Assembly: GCF_038095975.1 (NCBI RefSeq) | Contig: NZ_CP146003.1 | Location: 1-64,000, forward strand | DNA length: 64,000 bases | Source of the DNA: Mesomycoplasma ovipneumoniae | Lineage (GTDB): Bacteria; Bacillota_I; Bacilli_A; Mycoplasmatales; Metamycoplasmataceae | Reading direction: 5' to 3' | Part shown: positions 45,500 through 62,639 of the stretch, one piece after another | Layout: every line of letters begins with the position of its first letter | Numbering within the stretch: the stretch's first letter is position 1 | Translations under genes and position numbers: made by a program | The notes under the pieces: model-generated | Told to the model about the DNA's origin: nothing | The model's input: the letters and a program-made list of their open reading frames with translations, nothing else | Databases searched by the model: none

Positions 45500-45755
45500 C
45501 AGATTATGTGAACTGGAATAACAAGAATAAAATTTAGATTTTAATTAAATCAAATAGATACCTTGTTGGTCCATTTACTAGTTATAATTATAAATTCCTG
45601 GAATAAATTGAGGTATAGGACTAAAACACAAAGAGCAAAATATCTCAACTAAGCAACACCAAAAGTCCAATCTAATGAAGCAAAGTTGGAAATATTAGAT
45701 ACTTTTTGTTCAAAATTTCCAAGTTAAAATGATGAAGATTTAAAAAATTTATCTA
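45500..45755 (+). pseudogene. Debris of an L5-like gene
   Basis: No open frame. ACACAAAGAGCAAAATATC with ACACCAAAAGTCC nearby recalls the L5 codons for PQRARTPKV, interrupted by a small insertion and stops. A further decayed copy of the partner family is the best explanation, but the match is short. Confidence 0.35.
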
Positions 45756-45760
45756 AAATT

Positions 45761-46573
45761 TTAAGAAAAGGTAGATGTAAACTTTATGCTATCAAGACTA
45801 TCAATTTTATTTTTGTCAATTAGAAGAACATAACTTTTAAACCAATCATAGTAGCCTACTACTGGAACAATTACAGATCTTTTGCGGTAGTCCTGGAATT
45901 TCCATTTTAATTCTATTGTTTTTGTATTTTCATTAAAATTAAAATCAACAAGATTTAACCCCTTCGCTCTTCGGTCACCCCAAGAACCAGAAAGTTTACT
46001 AACATAATTATTTAAAATAATTGCATCTTTATTTGATAAATCAATTGTTTCACTTAATTCATTAACCTGTTTTTCATCAAGATATCCCATAAGAGGTCTA
46101 TGAGTTGTTGAGAATAATTTTTGCTTATCAGGTATAATTAAATCAACAAGATCTTGCTTATTTTTAATTAAATGAGTGTTATGTAATTGCTTATTATTTT
46201 CACTTTCCTTTTTTTCCTTTTTAAATGAAAGTTGATTTTTATTATGATGATTTTCATAAACAAACACATACTCATCTCTAAAATCATGGAAACTCAACGA
46301 TTCTTTAGAGTTTGTTTTTGTTTTTAATTCTTCATCAGTCAATTTATGGATGTTATCTATAAAAAAACGAGGATATTCGCCTTCAAATGTTAAGACATTC
46401 TTTTTATCATTTCAAAATCGATATGCACTTATTTTTGACAACTGTTTTTGATTTTGAACATCATAAGTATAAAGCAAAAACCCACCTACACCAACTAAAA
46501 TCGAGCTTTGGATTCAAAACCAGGTTCCAAGGGAGAAAAAAGTTCAAAAATTTCCTTTACTATTTTTTGACAT
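45761..46573 (-). CDS. Membrane-anchored partner protein L6, downstream of subtilase S5
   Basis: 270 residues. Start ATG 46573 lies inside the final codons of S5 (14-base overlap), as in the other subtilase modules. N-terminal hydrophobic anchor at about residues 8-36 (LGTWFWIQSSILVGVGGFLL). The body is short and charged, with a central Lys/Glu-rich helix (SFKKEKKESENNKQL) and a C-terminal strand pair (KTIELKWKFQDYRKRSVIV). It is not obviously homologous to L1-L5 but occupies the same place. Function unknown. Confidence 0.78.
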
Positions 46574-48326
46574 AAGTTATAACCACCTCAGGAAGATTAT
46601 TTTCATTAGAATCATAACGATATGCTTGGAATTTGTAATACCCTGTTTTTGGAATTTCAAATTCAGTAATTTCAAGATTTCTGCTACCACTAGTTGACTG
46701 ACTGATTACATTATTATTTTCATCTAATATTTTTAAGTCAACATCTGTTTTATCATTTTGATTTTGATAAAGAAAGCCAAGAGTTGCTCGAATTTTATCT
46801 CCCTTGTGGAAAAAAACTCTTCTTTGGTTGTCGATGCTATTTTTTGATTTTTTCACATTTTTAAACACAAGAATGTTTTGGACAGCTTCCTCAATTTTCT
46901 TATATTGTGGTATGCCATACCCTGTTTCAGGACTATAGATTGTTGATGAATTTTTAGGTTTTCTGGATCCTGCGATTAAAGAGGTTTTAAAAATTAAAGA
47001 ATCAGAACCTAAATCAAAGTAACCTTTGAATTTTTGTTTTAATGTACCAGCTATCGTTGTTATAACAGGGGCAGAAAAACTTGTTCCGCTTGCATGATAT
47101 GAATAATCAACTATTTTACCACTTTCATCTTTGACTGGTGATTGTTCAGAAAAGGTGTATGTACCGGGCGCAACTACTGAAACATAGTTTAAATCACTTC
47201 CTATTTGTGAATAACTAGTTTTGTTTTCGTTAAAATCAATTGCCCCAACAACTACACTATTTCGCGACAAAGCAATATCAGCCAACACTTTTTTTGTTTT
47301 AAAGTCGTTTCCAGCAGAAACAACATTTATCAATTCGCTATTATTATATATTAAACTATCAAAATATTCTGATAGTCAATTATATTTAGAGATAAACGGC
47401 ACAATACCTCAACTATTATTTACAATATTTGTGTAATATAATAGATAATTCATTTCGCCGGATATACCATTCCAATTTAAACTTATCTCAACAGAAACAA
47501 GGCCTAAAGTTGGGTTGATTCCCTTTTTCCCAACAATAATTTCAGCAACCTGCGAAGCGTGACGTGAATAACTTTCGCCGTATAACCAATGGTTTCTTCA
47601 TCACAAGTCATTACCAAATCTTTTGTTTCAAGTAAAACCATAGTAATTGTCTTCAATTACGCCTCCCCACTCTAAAATACCCACTTTAACGTCTGAGTCA
47701 ATAAATCTTGTAAAGTGTTTAGATCGGTCTTCGATATTCAAACCAACCATATTATATGCTTGAACATTTTCGGTTTCAGAATAAAAATATGGGTAACTAT
47801 ATCTTCCAACTAATGCATTTGGTTTAACGATATTTTTTAATGTTTTTTTATTGTTTTTAATAAAATCATCATAATAAGTGTTGGTATTAAAATTATAAAT
47901 TTTCCTATAATTTATCTTGTTTGTTTTAAGTCAATCAATTATGAACTCAAGTAATTTTTTGTTGTCTATTTTTTTAACATGCGCTATCGAAAGAACCCCA
48001 GTATACTCGTCATATTTTATAGGGAAGTCTGTTTTAAACTTTATATTTAGAGCTTCTTTTAGATCTCTAAGTGAACCACTATCTATATTTTTTATAAAAA
48101 TATCAAATCGATTAACACCCATATTAATCTTTTTGCCCTCTGATTCTAGAGATGAGCTAGTAAGATAAACATCATGGACATCATAGCTTGATACATTTGA
48201 AAAATTAGTAGTATTTTGGTAGTTAAAAGTGTTATTTAAATTTGTATTAAAAGTAACTAGTGATACCGGCGCTAAAATAAATAATGAACGCACTAATTTA
48301 AAAAATATTTTTTTTGCCTTTGTCAT
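46560..48326 (-). CDS. Subtilisin-like serine protease S5 (S8 family)
   Basis: 588 residues, minus strand. Signal peptide at about residues 1-28. An N-terminal prodomain-like region (30-200) precedes the peptidase: His256 (SRHASQVAEIIVG), NNSWG, VVSAGND and Ser416 in GTSFSAPVITT. Glu219 (VGILEWGGVI) occupies the catalytic Asp position. The C-terminal ~110 residues form a PPC-like beta domain (VDLKILDENNNVISQ, GYYKFQAYRYDSN). Its divergence from S1/S2 suggests an older member. The gene is transcribed away from rplJ and towards L5. Confidence 0.88.
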
Positions 48327-48330
48327 AAAA

Positions 48331-48372
48331 AATCCTAATTATTGAATATTTGTGAATCCATAATTAATTATA
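48331..48372 (-). promoter_or_regulatory. Promoter -10 and ribosome-binding site of S5
   Basis: Minus strand TATAAT at 48367-48372 and AGGATT at 48331-48336, four bases before the start codon. Confidence 0.6.
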
Positions 48373-48587
48373 ACATTACTTATAAAATAAAGGGAAATTT
48401 ATTGAAAATATACACTTTTATATCAAAAAATTTAAAAAGTTCAACTTTTTGAATTTTTATTCAAATTTTATTTCGAGCAACAAATATTTGCACCTTAAAA
48501 TTTACAATATTTTTAAAGTCTAAAGTACGGAACCACAGGAATTTAAATATTTAAAAATAAATTCTTAGGTTTTAAACAAGAATAAAC

Positions 48588-48593
48588 TATAAT
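48588..48593 (+). promoter_or_regulatory. -10 of the small membrane protein gene
   Basis: TATAAT ends only ten bases before ATG 48604, so the mRNA is probably leaderless. Confidence 0.5.
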
Positions 48594-48603
48594 TTATTAT
48601 ATT

Positions 48604-49050
48604 ATGAATATTAGTAAAACAATAAAACCTGTGGCGAATGTCAAAAATCTAATTTTTTCATCACTAGCAACACGTCTTATTAAATTTATATTGGGCGCTA
48701 CTTTATTTTTCTTATTTGTTATTCCCGCCTTTAGCACATTATTTTCAAATCGCGAATTATTTGTTATTGGTTCTGAACTTTTAGCAACTATATTTGTTTG
48801 AATTTTTGTTACTATTGTAAACCGAGTTTTAACTATTGCCTATATCGTAAAAGTAAGTTTTCCTAACAAAATTTTTATGGATATAGAACAAAATTCAGCA
48901 AAATTACTAAAACTTTCAGTAATTAAAATTACAGCAATTATTGGCTTTTTCATACCGTTTTTTGATGTATTTTCAATGGTAATGTTTTTATTTTTTGCCC
49001 GCAACTACAAAAAAGAATCACTAGACAATGTCACTCCAAAAATTGCATAA
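48604..49050 (+). CDS. Small integral membrane protein (unknown function)
   Basis: 148 residues with one internal UGA. Three or four hydrophobic segments (about 25-45, 55-78, 80-92 and 103-128) and a basic N terminus. No family recognised. It stands alone between the divergent S5 gene and the rplJ leader. A perfect ~16-bp hairpin lies 50 bases downstream. Confidence 0.75.
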
Positions 49051-49099
49051 GTTACATTAATAACTTAAAAAATTAGAAATTACACTTCTTTAAGAAATC

Positions 49100-49147
49100 A
49101 ATACCAAACATTAAAACGTTTTTATGGCGGCTTTAGTGTTTGGTATT
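49100..49147. terminator. Strong hairpin, possible terminator
   Basis: AATACCAAACATTAAA pairs with TTTAGTGTTTGGTATT around a ~14-base loop. No T-run follows on the plus strand, so it may be an RNA-stabilising end rather than an intrinsic terminator. Confidence 0.5.
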
Positions 49148-49209
49148 AGTTTGAAGTAGTGATTGTTTTAAAGCCAAAAAACCCATTATTAATTTTTTTA
49201 CTAATTTAC

Positions 49210-49237
49210 TTGGAAATTTTTTTCTTTCTGATATAAT
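49210..49237 (+). promoter_or_regulatory. Promoter of rplJ-rplL
   Basis: TTGGAA (49210-49215) and TATAAT (49232-49237), 16-base spacer, giving a leader of about 95 bases. That leader is the usual place for L10 autoregulation, but I could not confirm the L10-binding kink-turn by eye. Confidence 0.6.
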
Positions 49238-49338
49238 TTTTAACGCAATACATAGAGATAATAACTGTCAGAATGACTTAATTTGTTGTTTGAATGTATT
49301 TTCAAAGTATTGCTCCTAAAACAGAAAGGAGTCTAGAT

Positions 49339-49836
49339 TTGAACGCTTTTCGCCAAAAAAAGGCAGAAATAATTACTGAAATTAGAGATTTACTCGAGAA
49401 ATCTTCTTCTTTAGCAATTGCTGAATATCGCGGACTTTCAGTCGCTGAATTAGAAAGTTTGCGTCAGGAACTAAAGAAATCAGGTGTTTTTACTAGAATT
49501 TATAAAAATCGACTTTTCAAAATTGCAGCAGATGAACTCGGTTTTTCTAATCTAAAATCAGAATTAGTGGGTCCAAATTTATTTGCTTTTGGTCTAGAAG
49601 ACCCAATTGCACCCGCTAAAATTATTACAAAAGTCGCAAAAGATCAACCTTTATTAATATTAAAAGGTGGGATTTACGAAAAAAGTGTTGTTACACCGCA
49701 AGAAAATACCGCTATTGCTTCACTTCCAAATTACACTGAAGCAATTACAATGCTTGCTTCTTCACTTCAAGCCCCACTGAAACAATTGGCTTTTGGACTT
49801 AAATTATTAATAGATGAACAAAAAATAACTGCATAA
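49339..49836 (+). CDS. rplJ: 50S ribosomal protein L10
   Basis: 165 residues, the usual size. L10 anchors the L7/L12 dimers to the ribosome stalk base. The conserved N-terminal region [20 protein letters not shown] and [20 protein letters not shown], and the C-terminal helix that binds L7/L12, are present. I choose TTG 49339 (AAGGAG seven bases upstream) over ATG 49294, which would add 15 residues without a ribosome-binding site. Twelve bases separate it from rplL. Confidence 0.95.
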   Translation: MNAFRQKKAEIITEIRDLLEKSSSLAIAEYRGLSVAELESLRQELKKSGVFTRIYKNRLFKIAADELGFSNLKSELVGPNLFAFGLEDPIAPAKIITKVAKDQPLLILKGGIYEKSVVTPQENTAIASLPNYTEAITMLASSLQAPLKQLAFGLKLLIDEQKITA

Positions 49837-49848
49837 AAAAGGAAAAAA

Positions 49849-50214
49849 ATGGCTAAAATTACTAAAGAACAATTCATCGAGTCATTGAAAGAAATGACAA
49901 TTAAAGAAGTAATGGAATTTGTTGACGCTCTTAAAGAAGAATTTGGGGTAGATCCTTCTGCTGTTGCTGTTGCAGCTGCTCCAGAAGCTGCCGCTGAAGT
50001 AAAAACTGAAGTTAAATTAACTCTAAAAGCAGCAGGACAACAAAAAGTTGCTGTTATAAAAGTTATTAAAGATATGCTTGGATTAAGTTTGATGGATGCT
50101 AAAAAACTTGTTGATGCAGCACCTTCTGTCATAAAAGAAGCAATAAAACCTGAAGAAGCTGAGGAATACAAAGCTAAATTAGTAGAAGCCGGAGCTGAAG
50201 TTTCTATTGATTAA
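49849..50214 (+). CDS. rplL: 50S ribosomal protein L7/L12
   Basis: 121 residues. N-terminal dimerisation helices (MTIKEVMEFVDALKEEFG), an Ala-rich hinge (VAVAAAPEAAAE) and the C-terminal factor-binding domain (KVAVIKVIKDMLGLSLMDAK, VDAAPSVIKEAI). It recruits translation factors. GGAAAAAA lies just upstream. Confidence 0.97.
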   Translation: MAKITKEQFIESLKEMTIKEVMEFVDALKEEFGVDPSAVAVAAAPEAAAEVKTEVKLTLKAAGQQKVAVIKVIKDMLGLSLMDAKKLVDAAPSVIKEAIKPEEAEEYKAKLVEAGAEVSID

Positions 50215-50233
50215 TATTTCAAAAAATTAATTT

Positions 50234-50275
50234 TAAAAAGCAAAAATGGTGTTCTAAACGCCTTTTTTGTTATTT
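50234..50275 (+). terminator. Terminator/attenuator between rplL and rpoB
   Basis: GGTGTT pairs with AACGCC (one G-T pair), flanked by further A/T pairing, followed by six T. Confidence 0.8.
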
Positions 50276-50343
50276 TTACTTTACTAAAATAAAATATTTT
50301 TTTAATATTTTATTAATTTTTTTGAAATTTTGTATAAAAACGC

Positions 50344-50371
50344 TTTGATTTTTTTGCTTTTTAAATATAAT
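50344..50371 (+). promoter_or_regulatory. Promoter of rpoB-rpoC
   Basis: TTTGAT (50344-50349) and TATAAT (50366-50371), 16-base spacer; GGGGTGAG lies directly before ATG 50410. Confidence 0.6.
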
Positions 50372-50409
50372 ATATAACCTAAACAAAAAAGGGGAAAAAG
50401 GGGTGAGTC

Positions 50410-54072
<3,663 letters not shown>

Positions 54073-54139
54073 TTGAGGGAATAATTTACTTTTTTAACTA
54101 AAAGCAAATTATGCCTATTTTTAAAGGAGAATTTAAAAA

Positions 54140-58375
<4,236 letters not shown>

Positions 58376-58381
58376 GGGTTT

Positions 58382-58801
58382 ATGAACTTTGAACATATAG
58401 CTAAAAATTACCATTTTTGCCAACAAATAATCTCCAAAACTTCCTCTGATTTGGAGATTATTTTTAATTTAATTATTAGTAAAAAAATTCAATTTATTTA
58501 TTTAGTTGGGCCGTATGGTTCAGGAAAAACTGATTTTACCAAAAAATTTGCACGAAAAATCGGGATAAAAGATAAAATTATTTCCCCGTCATTTAATTTT
58601 ATGTTTGCCTACGAAAATTTAGTTCATATTGACCTTGACAATTTTTCATCAAAACTCGACGAATTTCAAGACTATTTTGAGCAAAATTTTGTTGTAATTG
58701 AATGGGCAAACAAACTTGAGGAATTTTCTCAAAATTCAATTTTGATTAATTTTGAGATAATCGACCCAGAGTCAAGAAAAATTCAATTTTGCTGAAACTA
58801 A
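58382..58801 (+). CDS. tsaE: tRNA threonylcarbamoyladenosine biosynthesis ATPase TsaE
   Basis: 139 residues (one UGA as the penultimate Trp). Walker A GPYGSGKT at 43-50, a switch region SPSFNFMFAYEN, and VVIEWANKLEEF matching the family's conserved EW. With TsaB/TsaD it makes the t6A modification of tRNAs reading ANN codons. Six bases after rpoC, so probably co-transcribed. Short but normal for mycoplasmas. Confidence 0.88.
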
Positions 58802-58806
58802 AACTA

Positions 58807-58838
58807 AAAAAACCTATAAATTTATAGGTTTTTTTAGT
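58807..58838 (+). terminator. Terminator of the rpoB-rpoC-tsaE operon
   Basis: AAAAACCTATAAA pairs perfectly with TTTATAGGTTTTT with almost no loop beyond the centre, then T-rich sequence. Confidence 0.88.
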
Positions 58839-58865
58839 TTTTTGACAATAATTCAACTCACTTTT

Positions 58866-59355
58866 TGTGAGTTTTCCGCTTTGATAGAAAAACTTCACTT
58901 TTTGTGAATATAAATATAAAAAAAATATCCGTAAATACGGGTTTTTTGCCTTAAAATCTTAATTTTTATTATTTTAAAATTAAGATTTTGCAAAAAAAAA
59001 AAAAAAATGCTTGGTTAAAAATAAAGTTATGTTATAATTAGCATTACTTAAGAATAAATTAATAAATTTTGTATTGAATTAAGGGGGAATTAATTATGTT
59101 TTTGTCATAAAAAAATTAGAAAATGTGAATTATCCATTATATTTTTAAATATGATGGAATGCCTTAAATTTACCCGTTTAGAAATCTTTAAATTTAGGGC
59201 TTTTGGTTATTGTTCTTTCAAAACTTCATATGTTTTTTTAGGCTCGCTGCAAATAAAAACGAGCTTTCTATTTGCATTGAGTTTAAATAGTAGTTGTATT
59301 TTTTTTATGATTTTTGTTATTTTATCCATAAATTGATTTTTGCCAGTGATTTTAA
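58866..59355 (+). repeat. TIR-bounded element, copy 4 (one end decayed)
   Basis: The interior matches copy 3: hairpin CCGTAAATACGG plus T-run, A16 at 58992-59007, TTGGTT, TATAAT (in ATGTTATAATTAG), AAGGGGGAATTAATTATG with ORF ATG TTT TTG TCA TAA, and the TCCATTATA hairpin. The right terminal repeat is missing or degraded after GATTTTTGCCAGT. The longest ORF inside (59151-59336) is not conserved beyond ~15 codons in other copies. Confidence 0.78.
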
Positions 59356-59406
59356 CTAAAAAAGGTAGTTTAGACATTTTATAATTTTGCTTTTTTAGTT
59401 AAGATT

Positions 59407-60444
59407 TTAGCTTTTTGTTAATAATTTAATTCACTTTTGGCTAAGGTTATTTTGGCTTAAAACTTGCTTTCAACTTTTAGGTTTGCACTTAATTTCAATT
59501 TTTGAATTAACAATTAGAAGATAAAAATTTAATTTTTCAAGGAATATTTTTGTCAAAAAGACAATAAAAAATGCAAAAAGGAAAATAATTGTTAAAACCG
59601 GGAAATTCCAGGGTCATTTTCCTAGTTCGCCAATGGTTGGTTGCCCATCTTTTCCCATATAAAATCAATTTCCATTTCAGGCTATTTTAAGTCGATTATC
59701 ACCTTGGTTTTCAATTATTTTTTCAATTATTCAACTTAGAAAAAAAGTGAAAGTTGCCATTAAAAAAGTAAATAATATCGATTTTCAGAAACTTTTTATA
59801 TCCAATTTTGAGTTTTTACCATTAATAAATGTTAAAAAAAATGGTAAAACCAAACTTAAAAGGTGACTAAAAATAAACTCTCAAAAAAAGTAATTATCAG
59901 GCGCCCAATTTATACCTAAATTCTTAGTTTTTGCCAAATTTATTAGTTCGGATCCACTAACATTTTGGTCAAGTTTTATTCCTTGAAATTCAATGTCATC
60001 CATAACAATTCCTACATCAAAGCCAATTTGTGGAAAAGATAAAGCTAAAATTGAGCCCAAAAAACCAGGAATTACTATGTATTTTGCCCAATTTGTCCTA
60101 TTAAAAATCATTAAAGAGGCACAAATTAAAACAATAAGTCGACACAAATGTAGCGGTAGATATTCTCATTTATAGAGATAATCATTAATTTCTAGTAAAA
60201 TTGTTCGACTAATATATGAAAAAAATCAAATCAAAACACCAATAAAAACAAACCAATTTTTTACTCTATAAAATAAACTAACCTTAAATTGAATTTGGTT
60301 CTTGTGAACGTACCATGTTTCCAAATTTTTACGGAAAAAATACAACACAAGAACGCCTAGGAGACCTAAAATTAGCCCAATATAAACTATAAAAAAATAT
60401 GAATTTGCATCTAAATCACTTTTTCTTCAATCAAAATAAAACAT
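59407..60444 (-). CDS. TMEM164/YwaF-like integral membrane protein
   Basis: 345 residues with several UGA codons. Seven or eight hydrophobic segments, and the motif EYLPLHLCRLIVLI near residue 95, typical of the YwaF/TMEM164 (TP0381-type) family whose members in animals are acyltransferases. Start ATG 60444. A soluble loop lies around residues 130-175, and the C terminus is basic. The role in mycoplasmas is unknown; lipid metabolism is possible given the plsC-like neighbour on the other strand. Confidence 0.65.
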
Positions 60445-60584
60445 TTTATTTTTTTAATTTCTATTAAAATAGATTTTAACTGTTTTTAATTAAAATTTTA
60501 GATTTTTTGGTATAATTATATAATCATAATTAAATTTCTATAAATTTTAATTAACTAAATTTAAAAAGAAAAAGCAAAAATGAA

Positions 60585-61322
60585 ATGATAATTAAATTGC
60601 GAATTGCTATTTTTTCAATAATCTGACTATTTAAAATACGTAAAATACGCTCTGTTTGGAAAAAATATTATAAAAAAAAAGTCGAACTTTCTCCTCAATA
60701 TAGAAGTGATTTGGTTTTAAGTTACTCAAAGTTCATTTTAAAATTATTTGGCATAAAAATTAAAGTTTTTGGTTATGAAAATTTACCAAAAAATGCATCA
60801 ATCTTAATTTCTAATCAAAATCAGTTTTCCGACAATTTTGCATTATTTTCAGCACTTGAAAACCCATCAAAAGCTGAAGAAGATTTTAATCCAATTGTTA
60901 GTTTTTTTCTTGAAAAAAAACGTTATTCCCGTAAAAATAAATGAATTTTTGGTTCTCTTGATTCACAGTTTTTAGTTGAAAATGAGCAAGAAAATGTAAA
61001 AAAGTTTCAAAATTTTTTAAAATCAATCCGTGAAAAACGTGCTTATGGAGTTATTTTTGCAAAAGAGAACTTGCATGACACAGAATTAAATTTTCCAATT
61101 GAAATTTTTGAAACCATAAAGGAATCAGGTCTTGCAATTGTTCCTGTTTCAATTAAAGTAGTTAAAAAAAATACAGACAAAAATCAGACTAAAAAATTTA
61201 AAAATATCGAAATTTTCATTCATAAACCAATAAAACCGGGCGCTGTTATTTCCCAGACAAGTAAATCCTTGAGTTTAGCCACAAAAAGAACTATTATTGA
61301 TTTTTACAAAGGTGAAAAATAA
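60585..61322 (+). CDS. plsC-like 1-acylglycerol-3-phosphate acyltransferase, divergent
   Basis: 245 residues, start ATG 60585 (an ATG at 60580 stops after two codons). N-terminal hydrophobic/basic segment, then a PlsC-like core: FGYENLPKNASILISNQNQFSDN and a later VIFAKENLHD. The catalytic HX4D of the family reads Gln-X4-Asp here (NQNQFSD), and the second block is altered too, so activity is uncertain. TAATG overlap with scpA. Likely phospholipid-related; could have lost activity. Confidence 0.6.
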
Positions 61323-62059
61323 TGGATTACGATATAAAATTAGCTAATTTTTCAGGACCTTTAGAATTACTTTTAGATTTAGTAAAATCAAAAAACATAA
61401 ATATTTTAGATATTGACCTTGTTGATTTAGCAACTCAATATGTCAAAATAATTCAAATTTTAAAAGAAAAAAATATCCAAATTGCCGGTGAATATTTAGT
61501 TATTGCTTCTACTTTAGTTCATTTAAAGTCAAAAATTTTGCTTTTACCAAGTAAAGAAGAAAAATTAAAACCTGAAGATGAAAAAGATCGACTTGAATTT
61601 TTAGCTTTACTATATGACTATCAACAAATCAAAAATATTGCAAATATGTTAAAAGAACAGCAAGAACACCGTAACGATTATTTTGAAAAAAATACCTCAG
61701 ATTATAGTGATTTTCGCAGGCCTCCGGACCCAAGTCAACTTGATGGACACTCGTCAGTACATAATTTATATAAGGTGTTAAAATTAATGTTTGACAGAAC
61801 AAAAGCCAAAAATCTTATCAAAATTAAAACCCAACAAGTCCAGGTGACAGCTGACGAGCAAAGTTTATGGTTAAAAAATCTATTAAAAAAGGAAAATGAA
61901 ATAGATTTTGAATACTTATTTTCACTTCCGACAATGAAACATTTTGTTATCACCATGATTTCAATGCTCGAAATGGCAAAAAAACAACTTCTACATTTAA
62001 AACAAGAACAACAGTTCTCAAAAATATCAATTTTCCGTGGGGGTTATGATGAAAACTAG
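61322..62059 (+). CDS. scpA: Segregation and condensation protein A
   Basis: 245 residues. Kleisin that links the heads of SMC dimers, needed for chromosome condensation. Conserved N terminus FSGPLELLLDLVKSKNINIL and EYLVIASTLVHLKSKILLP-like block, and a C-terminal winged-helix region. Start overlaps the preceding stop (TAATG); the end overlaps scpB by 11 bases. Confidence 0.94.
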   Translation: MDYDIKLANFSGPLELLLDLVKSKNINILDIDLVDLATQYVKIIQILKEKNIQIAGEYLVIASTLVHLKSKILLLPSKEEKLKPEDEKDRLEFLALLYDYQQIKNIANMLKEQQEHRNDYFEKNTSDYSDFRRPPDPSQLDGHSSVHNLYKVLKLMFDRTKAKNLIKIKTQQVQVTADEQSLWLKNLLKKENEIDFEYLFSLPTMKHFVITMISMLEMAKKQLLHLKQEQQFSKISIFRGGYDEN

Positions 62060-62633
62060 AATTATTGAGGCAATTTTGTATCTTCAAGGTGAAAAAGGAG
62101 TTTCTTCTCAACAACTTCAGAGTGCACTTAAATTATCAAAAATTAATGAAGCTCGTAAACTTTTAAAAGATTTTGCAGTCGAATTTAACCGTCAAAAAAG
62201 AGGTATAATTGTTGTTGAATTTGCTGATATTTTTAAATTTGTTACCGCAAAAGATTTAAAACCTTTTATTATTGACTTTGTCGGAAATGAAAAAAAATAC
62301 CGTCTAAGTAATGCAGCAATTGAGGTCGCCGCTATAATTGCCTATAAACAACCTGTAACAAGAAGTGTTATTGCCCAAATTCGTGGCGGAATTAATTCTG
62401 ATTATATCGTAGGTTCACTGTTAGCAAAAGGAATAATTGAGGAGTTAGGAATGGCTCCGAGCCCTGGAAATCCTACACTTTATGGTGTAACTTCGAGGTT
62501 TTTTGACTATTTCAAACTAAGATCGGCCAAGGATTTGCCTAAATTTAAAGAATTTGATTTATTAGACATTATTGAAGATCCTGACCAAAGCGAAAATTTT
62601 GATCTTTTTTCTTCTCAACGAGAAACTGAATAA
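62049..62633 (+). CDS. scpB: Segregation and condensation protein B
   Basis: 194 residues. Binds ScpA in the SMC complex. Two winged-helix domains; the hallmark AAIIAYKQPVTRSVIAQIRG followed by LLAKGIIEELGMAPSPGNPTLYGVT is present. Of two adjacent ATGs I choose 62049, six bases after GGGGG; 62046 is possible. Confidence 0.94.
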   Translation: MKTRIIEAILYLQGEKGVSSQQLQSALKLSKINEARKLLKDFAVEFNRQKRGIIVVEFADIFKFVTAKDLKPFIIDFVGNEKKYRLSNAAIEVAAIIAYKQPVTRSVIAQIRGGINSDYIVGSLLAKGIIEELGMAPSPGNPTLYGVTSRFFDYFKLRSAKDLPKFKEFDLLDIIEDPDQSENFDLFSSQRETE

Positions 62634-62639
62634 AATTTT

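Noticed and set aside
45761..46342. Shorter start for L6 at 46342
   Set aside because: The frame stays open upstream through UGA to ATG 46573, adds a membrane anchor, and gives the same overlap as other modules.
49100..49147. Hairpin considered as an L10-binding leader
   Set aside because: It lies upstream of the rplJ promoter, so it is not part of that transcript.
59151..59336. 61-codon ORF in element copy 4
   Set aside because: Only the first ~15 codons are open in the other copies, after which frames diverge; conservation fits an RNA better than a protein.
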